From Bifidobacterium asteroides (lineage in GTDB: Bacteria > Actinomycetota > Actinomycetes > Actinomycetales > Bifidobacteriaceae): a stretch of 64,000 nucleotides of DNA. The notes beneath the pieces are model-generated. The model was given only the letters and a program-made list of their open reading frames with translations, was not told the origin of the DNA and did no database searches. Within the stretch, counting starts at the first letter, position 1. Every line of letters starts with the position of its first letter. The DNA lies in assembly GCF_003202755.1 (NCBI RefSeq), contig NZ_QGLK01000001.1, forward strand, positions 806,001-870,000. The letters are read 5' to 3'. This document shows positions 57,745 to 64,000 of this stretch, in pieces. Position numbers and translations under genes: made by a program.

Positions 57745-59547
57745 ATGGGCCAGTCGGCTTACAGAACGAGCTACGCCACGGATGTCACTGAAGATATGGT
57801 CGGTCGCCAGGTCACGGTGGCCGGATGGGTGGATCGCCGCCGTGATCACGGAGGTGTGGCTTTCATTGACCTGCGTGACCGCTCTGGTCTGGTGCAGATC
57901 GTCATCTACGACGAGGAAGAGGCCCGGCCACTGCGCAGCGAGTATGTGATCCAGGTCACCGGCAAGGTTCGCGAACGTCCCGAGGGCAATGACAACGAGC
58001 ACCTGTCCACCGGGCACATCGAGATCGTTGCCGACAAGATTGAGGTACTGGCCAAGTCGGCCGCCCTGCCCTTCCAGGTGTCCACAGCCCTGGAGAACGA
58101 GGCCGAGAACAAGCTGCCAGGCGAGGATGTGCGGCTGCGCTACCGTTATCTGGACCTGCGTCGGCCCTCCATGCAGCACAACATCCGACTGAGGGCCGCC
58201 ATGAACCGTGCCGCCCGTGCTGCCTTGGACAAGATGGACTTCTGCGAGATTGAGACACCAACCCTGATTAAGTCCACCCCTGAGGGTGCCCGCGACTTCC
58301 TGGTGCCGGCCCGTCTGGTGCCCGGGTCCTGGTACGCCCTTCCGCAGTCCCCTCAGCTGCTCAAGCAGCTGCTGATGGTGGGTGGCTTCGAGCGTTATTA
58401 CCAGATTGCCCGTTGCTACCGCGACGAGGATTTCCGTGCTGACAGGCAGCCCGAGTTCACGCAGCTGGACATCGAGATGAGCTTCGCCTCCCAGGAGGAC
58501 GTTATGGCCATGGCCGAGCAGGTCATTGCCGAGGTCTGGAAGGCTGCGGGATTCGAGGTGACCCTGCCCATCCCCAGGATCAGCTGGCAGGAGGCCATGG
58601 ACAAGTATGGCTCCGACAAGCCTGACCTGCGCTTCGGTAACCCCATCGTCGAGCTGACCGAGTACTTTAAGGACACACCCTTCCGAGTTTTCCAGGCCCC
58701 CTATGTGGGTGCCGTGGTCTATCAGGGCGCGGCCAATCTGCCCCGCAGGCAGTTCGACGCTTGGCAGGAGTGGGCCCGCCAGCGGGGAGCTAAGGGTCTG
58801 GCTTACGTCCAGTTCACTGGCGATGGCACCCTCAAGGGCCCGGTGGCCAAGAACCTGTCCGATGCCGAGCGCCAGGGTCTCAAGGAGGCTGTGGGCGCTT
58901 CGGACGGGGATGCCGTCTTCTTCGCAGCCGGACCCCGCGAGGCCTCACAGACCCTGCTGGGTGCGGCCCGCGTGGAGATCGCCCGTCGCCAGGGGTTGCT
59001 CAAGCCCGACGAATTCGCCCTGACCTGGGTGGTGGACTTCCCGCTCTTCAAGCCCACCGACGATCCGGACGACGACGATGTGGCTGTGGGCCATTCCAAG
59101 TGGACCTCCATGCACCACCCCTTCACCATGCCCTCGGCTGACTGGATCGACCGCTTTGACAAGGATCCCGAGCACGCCATGAGCGACTCCTACGATATCG
59201 TCTGCAATGGCGAGGAGATAGGCGGCGGCTCGGTGCGTATCCACCGTGACGACATCCAGGACCGGATCTTCAAGGTGCTGGGCATCGGTCCCGAGGAGGC
59301 CCAGGAGAAGTTCGGCTTCCTGCTGGATGCCTTCAAGTACGGCGCTCCGCCCCACGCAGGCATCGCCTTCGGCTGGGACAGGACCGCCCAGATCCTGACG
59401 GGAGCGGACTCCATCCGCGATGTCATCGCCTTCCCCAAGTCCGGCGGCGGACAGGATCCCATGACCGGTGCTCCTGCGCCTATCTCCGACCAGCAACGCG
59501 CCGAGACCGGCGTGGACTGGGAGCCGGATCAGGAGGATGCCGACTGA
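57745..59547 (+). CDS. aspS: Aspartyl-tRNA synthetase
   Basis: Class II synthetase, about 600 residues. N-terminal OB-fold anticodon domain ([31 protein letters not shown]); motif 2 [23 protein letters not shown]; the bacterial insert domain; motif 3 [32 protein letters not shown] 57745 is preferred over 57727 because GGAGG and AGGAGAG lie between them. The presence of only this AspRS does not tell whether it is discriminating. Ends with a terminator. Confidence 0.96.
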   Translation: MGQSAYRTSYATDVTEDMVGRQVTVAGWVDRRRDHGGVAFIDLRDRSGLVQIVIYDEEEARPLRSEYVIQVTGKVRERPEGNDNEHLSTGHIEIVADKIEVLAKSAALPFQVSTALENEAENKLPGEDVRLRYRYLDLRRPSMQHNIRLRAAMNRAARAALDKMDFCEIETPTLIKSTPEGARDFLVPARLVPGSWYALPQSPQLLKQLLMVGGFERYYQIARCYRDEDFRADRQPEFTQLDIEMSFASQEDVMAMAEQVIAEVWKAAGFEVTLPIPRISWQEAMDKYGSDKPDLRFGNPIVELTEYFKDTPFRVFQAPYVGAVVYQGAANLPRRQFDAWQEWARQRGAKGLAYVQFTGDGTLKGPVAKNLSDAERQGLKEAVGASDGDAVFFAAGPREASQTLLGAARVEIARRQGLLKPDEFALTWVVDFPLFKPTDDPDDDDVAVGHSKWTSMHHPFTMPSADWIDRFDKDPEHAMSDSYDIVCNGEEIGGGSVRIHRDDIQDRIFKVLGIGPEEAQEKFGFLLDAFKYGAPPHAGIAFGWDRTAQILTGADSIRDVIAFPKSGGGQDPMTGAPAPISDQQRAETGVDWEPDQEDAD

Positions 59548-59579
59548 GCGCATTCCGTCGCTGATAGACGAGAGACTAC

Positions 59580-59618
59580 AAGGCCTGGAATCCTGCGGGG
59601 TTCCGGCCTTATTGTTTA
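59580..59618 (+). terminator. Terminator after aspS
   Basis: AAGGCCTGGAA and TTCCGGCCTT form a stem with one bulge around TCCTGCGGGG, followed by ATTGTTTAT. Confidence 0.8.
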
Positions 59619-59691
59619 TAAACTATTACGCGCGGACGAACCAATTGGCAAGGGTAGGCCAGAGGCTCCGCTTTTCAGGAGAACCGTTTCT

Positions 59692-60546
59692 ATGGCCGTT
59701 ACGCAACAAAGGATGAGTAAACTGCCCAATATGAGCGAAACAACCAAACAGCCGTCGGAGCGGATTCTTCCAGAGAAACCGGTCTCTGATCTCCCCGTCA
59801 AGGACAAGTCCGGGCCGCTGGTCGAGCTGGCCCACGTCGAGAAGCATTTTGGCAGCCTGCACGTCCTCAAGGACATCAACCTGCAGGTCGATACCGGCGA
59901 GGTGCTGGTGGTGGTCGGCCCCTCAGGCTCCGGCAAGTCTACCATGTGCCGGACCATCAATCGCCTGGAGTCCATCGACTCCGGTGTGATCAGAATCGAG
60001 GGTGAGCCCCTGCCTCAGGAGGGACGAGACCTGGCTCGGCTCAGGGCCGAGGTGGGCATGGTCTTCCAGTCCTTCAACCTGTTCGCCAACAAGACCATCC
60101 TGGAGAACATGACCCTGGCGCCCATCAAGGTGCGCCACATGCCCAAGAAGGATGCCGAGGACCTGGCCATGGACCTCCTGGCCCGTGTGGGTGTGGAATC
60201 CCAGGCCTCCAAGATGCCATCCCAGCTCTCAGGCGGCCAGCAGCAGCGTGTGGCAATCGCCCGCGCCCTGGCCATGCAGCCAAAGATCATGCTCTTCGAC
60301 GAGCCCACATCAGCGCTGGACCCAGAGATGGTCAACGAGGTGCTGGACGTGATGATTGAGCTGGCCCAGGAGGGCATGACCATGATCTGCGTTACCCACG
60401 AGATGGGCTTTGCCCGTCAGGCCGCCGACCATATCGTCTTCATGGCCGATGGACGCATCCTGGAGAAGGACAACCCCGACGACTTCTTTGACCACCCCAA
60501 GACCCAGCGGGCCGCCGACTTCCTGTCCAAGATCCTGACCCACTGA
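59692..60546 (+). CDS. gluA: Glutamate-type amino acid ABC transporter, ATP-binding protein
   Basis: Energises uptake of a polar amino acid. 284 residues. Walker A GPSGSGKS (76-83), Q-loop VGMVFQSFNLF, signature LSGGQQQRVAIARAL, Walker B MLFDEPTSALDPE, switch histidine VTHEMGFARQ. The first 45 residues are an added polar Ser/Lys/Pro-rich segment. ATG 59692 has AGGAGA 9 nt before it. First gene of a four-gene operon with gluB, gluC and gluD. Confidence 0.93.
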   Translation: MAVTQQRMSKLPNMSETTKQPSERILPEKPVSDLPVKDKSGPLVELAHVEKHFGSLHVLKDINLQVDTGEVLVVVGPSGSGKSTMCRTINRLESIDSGVIRIEGEPLPQEGRDLARLRAEVGMVFQSFNLFANKTILENMTLAPIKVRHMPKKDAEDLAMDLLARVGVESQASKMPSQLSGGQQQRVAIARALAMQPKIMLFDEPTSALDPEMVNEVLDVMIELAQEGMTMICVTHEMGFARQAADHIVFMADGRILEKDNPDDFFDHPKTQRAADFLSKILTH

Positions 60547-60568
60547 AGCAGGAGGGAAGCATATCCGC

Positions 60569-61420
60569 ATGAATGCAAATTTGCATGGCATGGGCCGGCC
60601 GCTGAAACGTCTGGTCAGGAATCTGACCGCAATTCTGTGCGCCCTGGGTTGCCTGGTCTCCCTGGCGGCCTGCGGCTCCGACAAGGAGGCAGGCAAGATC
60701 CGCGTGGGCATCAAGTTCGACCAGCCCGGCCTGGGCTTCAAAAAGGCCGGGACCTATGTGGGCTTCGACGTGGATGTGGCCACCTACATCGCCGGCAAGC
60801 TGGGATACAGCGCCGACGACATCGTCTGGAAGGAGGCCCCCTCCAAACAGCGTGAGGCCATGCTCCAGAACGGCGACGTGGACATGATCCTAGCCTCTTA
60901 TTCAATAACCGACGAGCGCAAGCGGGCCGTCTCCTTCGCCGGACCCTACATTGTAGCCGGCCAGGACCTGCTGGTGCGCAAGGAGGACCATCATATCCGC
61001 GGCCCCGAGGACCTCAACGGCAAGCGGCTGTGCTCGGTGACCGGATCCACCTCGGCCGTCACCGTCAAGAAACGGTTCGCCAAGGAGGTCCAGCTGATGG
61101 AGCAGCCGGGCTATGCCGAATGCGCCACCGCCCTCTTCTCCGGCATCGTCGATGCAGTCACCACTGACGACATCATCCTGGCCGGTCTGGCCTCCGCCTC
61201 CCGTGGGAGGCTGCGGCTGGTGGGCAAGCCTTTCACCCAGGAGTACTACGGCGTAGGCATCAAGAAAGGAAATACCAAGCTGGCCCATAAGATCAACGCC
61301 GCTCTGGCTGACATGGAGGCCAACGGCTCTTGGCAGCGGGCGCTTGAGAACAACACCCGGGGCACCCATTACAAACCCGACCCGCGCTTCAACCCGCCCA
61401 GGCCCAAGGAAGGGGAGTGA
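60569..61420 (+). CDS. gluB: Amino acid ABC transporter substrate-binding lipoprotein (glutamate type)
   Basis: A 283-residue extracellular lipoprotein, anchored through the lipobox LAAC after a signal peptide of about 34 residues. The SBP-3 domain is complete: IRVGIKFDQPGLGFKKAGTYVGFDVDVATYIAGKLG, LQNGDVDMILASYSITDERKRAVSFAGPY, DDIILAGLAS and YYGVGIKKGN. FDQPG and GFDVD match the glutamate binders of corynebacteria and bifidobacteria. Ligand inferred, not proven. Starts 22 nt after gluA. Confidence 0.92.
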   Translation: MNANLHGMGRPLKRLVRNLTAILCALGCLVSLAACGSDKEAGKIRVGIKFDQPGLGFKKAGTYVGFDVDVATYIAGKLGYSADDIVWKEAPSKQREAMLQNGDVDMILASYSITDERKRAVSFAGPYIVAGQDLLVRKEDHHIRGPEDLNGKRLCSVTGSTSAVTVKKRFAKEVQLMEQPGYAECATALFSGIVDAVTTDDIILAGLASASRGRLRLVGKPFTQEYYGVGIKKGNTKLAHKINAALADMEANGSWQRALENNTRGTHYKPDPRFNPPRPKEGE

Positions 61421-61421
61421 G

Positions 61422-62099
61422 ATGTCAACCATCATCGAACTGTTCACCGACTACGACATCCCGGCAGCTTTCTGGGTCAACATCCAGCTGACCCTCTGGT
61501 CGGCACTCTTCTCGCTGATCCTGGGTATCATCCTGGTGATCATGCGCATCTCGCCCATCTCCTCCCTGCGGGCCGTCGGCCGCGGGTACGTGGAGTTCTT
61601 CCAGAACATGCCTTTGACCATCATCATGGTCTTCATGGTCCTGGGGGCCTTCGCCCAGCTCAAGATCAGCTTCTCGCCGGAATTCTCCGTCAACTTCTTC
61701 TGGTTGGCAGTGACGGGCCTATCCCTGTATACGGCAGCCTTCGTCTGTGAGTCCCTGCGCTCGGGCATCAACACGGTGCCTCTGGGCCAGGCCGAGGCGG
61801 CCCGTGCCCTGGGGCTGAGCTTCTTCCAGTCGGCCTCGCAGATCATTCTGCCCCAGGCCTTCCGCGGTTCAGTGGCGCCCCTGGGCAACACCTTCATCGC
61901 CTTGCTGAAGAACTCCACTGTGGCTGCAGCGGCCTCCGTGGCCTCGGAGAGCTCCTCCCTGATGAGCGAGATGATCGAGTTCCACGCCAACGCCATCGTG
62001 GCCATCTTCCTGATTTTTGCTCTGGGATACGTGATCCTGGTTCTGCCCATCGGGGCTTTGACCACGTACCTGTCCAACAAGCTGGCAGTGAGGAGGTGA
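61422..62099 (+). CDS. gluC: Amino acid ABC transporter permease GluC
   Basis: About 225 residues with five membrane segments. The coupling-helix motif is QAEAARALGLSFFQSASQIILPQAF, the EAA loop that contacts the ATPase. FWVNIQLTLWSALFSLILGII is the first helix. It begins one base after the gluB stop behind AAGGAAGGGGAG, so is translated with it. Confidence 0.93.
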   Translation: MSTIIELFTDYDIPAAFWVNIQLTLWSALFSLILGIILVIMRISPISSLRAVGRGYVEFFQNMPLTIIMVFMVLGAFAQLKISFSPEFSVNFFWLAVTGLSLYTAAFVCESLRSGINTVPLGQAEAARALGLSFFQSASQIILPQAFRGSVAPLGNTFIALLKNSTVAAAASVASESSSLMSEMIEFHANAIVAIFLIFALGYVILVLPIGALTTYLSNKLAVRR

Positions 62100-62105
62100 G
62101 CGGCC

Positions 62106-63296
62106 ATGGCACAGGACAATGAGAGCTCGCTGCTCTTCGATCAGCCTGGTCCTAAGGGCCGGCGCACCATACGAATCGCCAACTGGATAGCTGCTGTCAT
62201 ATTCGCCATAGTGGTCATCATGGTGCTGATGCGGCTGCACAATCCTCCGGACGGTGAAAACCAGCTCAGCTGGGAGCTTTGGCGCCCGGCTTTGGACTAT
62301 GAGGCCTGGTCCGACTTCTACCTGCCCGGGCTCTGGCTGACCATCAAGGCCTCAGTAGTTGCAGTGATCGGCTCGGTCATCTTTGGGTTCATCTTCGGCA
62401 TCGGCCGTCTGTTGCCCAACGGTCTGGTAAGGGTAGTCTCAGGCATTATCGTGGAGTTCTGCCGGGCCGTCCCGGTGCTGATGATGATGATCTTCTTCTG
62501 GCGTTGGTTCGCCTTTGCTGGAGTCAGCCAGGCCTCCTATTGGGCCGTCGTGCTGGGTCTGATCCTCTACAACGGCTCCGTGGTGGCCGAGCTCATCCGT
62601 TCGGGCGTGGGCAATCTGCCCAACGGCCAGCGTGAGGCTTCTTTGGCTCTGGGGCTGACCAGGACCCAGTCGCTGATGCAGATCGAGGTTCCCCAGGCTG
62701 TCTATGCCATGCTGCCGGCGGCCGTAACCCAGCTGGTCGTGGTCCTCAAGGACACGGCTCTGGGCTCCATCATTATGTATACGGATCTGCTGCAGGAGTC
62801 CCGTCGTCTGGGCTCCATGTACTTCAACATCCTGCAGACCCTGGTGGTGGCCTCGGTGGTCTACTTCTTCGTCTGCTTCCTGCTGTCGCATTTCGCCCGC
62901 TGGTTGCCCAAGAAGATGCAGGAGCGCACCGCTGCCCCAGCCGACTTCGTGGAGCCGGCCGCGCCCGTGGCCATCATGGATCCCTCCAACGTCAACCAGA
63001 TAGCCGTGGCCAAGGAGGTGGACGAGGACCGGTACGGCGGCGCGCCGCTGCAGTACCATGCACATCACCGTGGATCGAACGCCTCCATCCAGCACTGGAG
63101 GAAGACCCGTTACATCCAGGGCTATGACAGGACCCAGCCCGACACGCTGGTCGATCCGCACAAGGCGAGCCTGGAGATTCCCGACTTCCTCAAGCCCGGA
63201 CGCGGCAGCCGCTCCGGCGGCGAGCAGAAAGCCGAGGGCAAGACCGGGAAGGATGACAAAGGCGGTAGCAGCAAAGACGGCAAGAACAGGAGCTGA
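62106..63296 (+). CDS. gluD: Amino acid ABC transporter permease GluD with long cytoplasmic tail
   Basis: Partner permease, 396 residues. The membrane part covers residues 20-270; the EAA loop is NGQREASLALGLTRTQSLMQIEVPQAV. After residue 275 comes a hydrophilic tail of about 120 residues with no membrane segment, ending Gly/Lys/Asp/Ser-rich (KGGSSKDGKNRS). Permeases of this family usually end soon after the last helix. AGGAGGTGAG precedes the ATG. Last gene of the operon. Confidence 0.92.
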   Translation: MAQDNESSLLFDQPGPKGRRTIRIANWIAAVIFAIVVIMVLMRLHNPPDGENQLSWELWRPALDYEAWSDFYLPGLWLTIKASVVAVIGSVIFGFIFGIGRLLPNGLVRVVSGIIVEFCRAVPVLMMMIFFWRWFAFAGVSQASYWAVVLGLILYNGSVVAELIRSGVGNLPNGQREASLALGLTRTQSLMQIEVPQAVYAMLPAAVTQLVVVLKDTALGSIIMYTDLLQESRRLGSMYFNILQTLVVASVVYFFVCFLLSHFARWLPKKMQERTAAPADFVEPAAPVAIMDPSNVNQIAVAKEVDEDRYGGAPLQYHAHHRGSNASIQHWRKTRYIQGYDRTQPDTLVDPHKASLEIPDFLKPGRGSRSGGEQKAEGKTGKDDKGGSSKDGKNRS

Positions 63297-63346
63297 CTGA
63301 AAGCTCCTGGTTTCTTTCCCGGTCTCCGGACTCAAGGAAACGAAGC

Positions 63347-63390
63347 CAGTCTATCCGGCCGGACTTGTGTGCCTTGCCGGATAGACTGGT
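63347..63390. repeat. Perfect 14-bp inverted repeat just before the helicase gene
   Basis: CCAGTCTATCCGGC and GCCGGATAGACTGG enclose a 16-base loop. It ends 4 nt before ATG 63395. It could terminate the glu operon, though it lacks a T run, or be an operator or RNA element for the helicase gene. Confidence 0.7.
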
Positions 63391-63394
63391 GGAC

Positions 63395-64000
63395 ATGGTC
63401 CAAGAACATGCTGATTCCCCAACCGCCTCAACCGACCAGCCTCCATCCCTGGGCGACCTGGTCCCTGAGGCGGGAGGTCCCCGCAACCTGACCGAGGATC
63501 AGATCTATGACCGCTTCTTCTCCTGGGTGGCTTCCCGAGGCATCACCCCCTGGCCGCATCAGGAGGAGGCCGTCCTCTCCTTGGTTTCAGGCGACCATGT
63601 GATTCTGTCGACCCCGACCGGCTCGGGCAAGTCCATGGTGGCCCTGGCCATGCACTTCATCGCCCTGTGCACTGGACGGCGCTCCTATTACACGGCTCCC
63701 ATCAAGGCCCTGGTATCCGAAAAGTTCTTCGACCTGGTTTCGGTTCTGGGCCGTGACCGGGTGGGTATGATCACCGGCGACACCCACATCAACACGGATG
63801 CCCCGGTCATCTGCTGCACGGCCGAGATCCTGGCCAACCAGGCCTTGAGGGAGGGCAGGCATGCCGACATCGGTTGCGTGGCCATGGATGAGTTCCACTA
63901 TTACGGGGATCCGGACCGAGGTTGGGCCTGGCAGGTACCCCTGCTGACCCTGCCCGATGTGCAGTTCCTGCTCATGTCGGCCACCCTGGGCGACGTGGAC
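63395..64000 (+). CDS. DEAD/DEAH-box helicase of the DUF3516 (SKI2-like) type, 3' end beyond the window
   Basis: First 202 residues of a larger protein. After a Pro/Ser-rich start come ITPWPHQEEAV (Q motif), Walker A STPTGSGKS, YYTAPIKALVSEKFF (Ia), CCTAEILANQALREG (Ib), MDEFHYYGDPDRGWAWQVPLL (motif II, DEFH) and LMSATLGD (motif III). The MDEFHYY wording and the spacing match the actinobacterial DUF3516-containing helicases, which act on RNA or DNA. No clear ribosome-binding site precedes the chosen ATG because a long inverted repeat occupies that place. Confidence 0.88.
   Translation, partial: MVQEHADSPTASTDQPPSLGDLVPEAGGPRNLTEDQIYDRFFSWVASRGITPWPHQEEAVLSLVSGDHVILSTPTGSGKSMVALAMHFIALCTGRRSYYTAPIKALVSEKFFDLVSVLGRDRVGMITGDTHINTDAPVICCTAEILANQALREGRHADIGCVAMDEFHYYGDPDRGWAWQVPLLTLPDVQFLLMSATLGDVD

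Overview
This window is a 64 kb piece of a high-GC actinobacterial chromosome and almost certainly comes from a Bifidobacterium. The evidence is the conserved order miaB-miaA, ftsK-pgsA-cinA-clgR-DUF3046-recA-recX, hpf-secA, pknB with PASTA domains, rpoD-parE-lhr-parC, sepH-DUF4193-dut-relA and hisS-aspS, together with a gluABCD-type glutamate uptake operon. Species cannot be fixed from the sequence alone. No tRNA, rRNA, CRISPR array, insertion sequence or prophage was seen. The window is mostly core genome with one clear accessory locus at 8.6-12.2 kb.

Layout. 1-7.4 kb: end of a DUF3159 membrane protein, a TRAM-type RNA uridine methyltransferase, a short substrate-binding-like lipoprotein, a CtpE-like P-type ATPase and aconitase. 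7.4-12.2 kb, minus strand: a Bax inhibitor-1 membrane protein, then a very large cell-wall-anchored protein built from two RCC1-type beta-propellers. Its signal peptide is separated from the body by a run of 12 G, which puts it out of frame in this copy. 12.5-18 kb: aldo/keto reductase, a small alarmone synthetase, miaB and miaA, a MerR regulator with a textbook operator-promoter, and a Fic protein with an altered catalytic motif. 18.1-25.6 kb: chromosome segregation (ftsK), phospholipid synthesis (pgsA), pncC/cinA, the Clp regulator clgR, DUF3046, and recA-recX behind a LexA box. 25.6-31.4 kb: RNase P RNA (minus strand), ribosome hibernation factor, secA, and trpD with a structured leader.

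31.4-38.5 kb: a small membrane protein, a plsC-type acyltransferase, the PASTA kinase pknB overlapping a polyprenyl synthase, a DUF4192 protein and the primary sigma factor. 38.6-48.7 kb: topoisomerase IV subunits parE and parC flanking the giant helicase lhr. 48.7-54.5 kb: phosphodiesterase-family protein, cell-division regulator sepH, DUF4193, dut and the bifunctional relA/spoT. 54.6-59.6 kb: a DUF349 protein, hisS and aspS. 59.7-63.3 kb: the glutamate ABC transporter operon. 63.4 kb to the end: the N-terminal part of a DUF3516-type helicase.

The most interesting item is the RCC1 surface protein. A slip of one G out of (or two into) the tract at 12065-12076 would join a good signal peptide to a 1,150-residue, LPQAG-anchored protein, so it looks like a phase-variable surface adhesin or lectin caught in the OFF state. 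A sequencing error in the homopolymer is the main alternative. Secondary points are a perfect MerR operator inside an 18-bp spacer that drives an apparently leaderless mRNA, a Fic protein with three changed motif residues, and a hairpin plus direct repeats in front of trpD.
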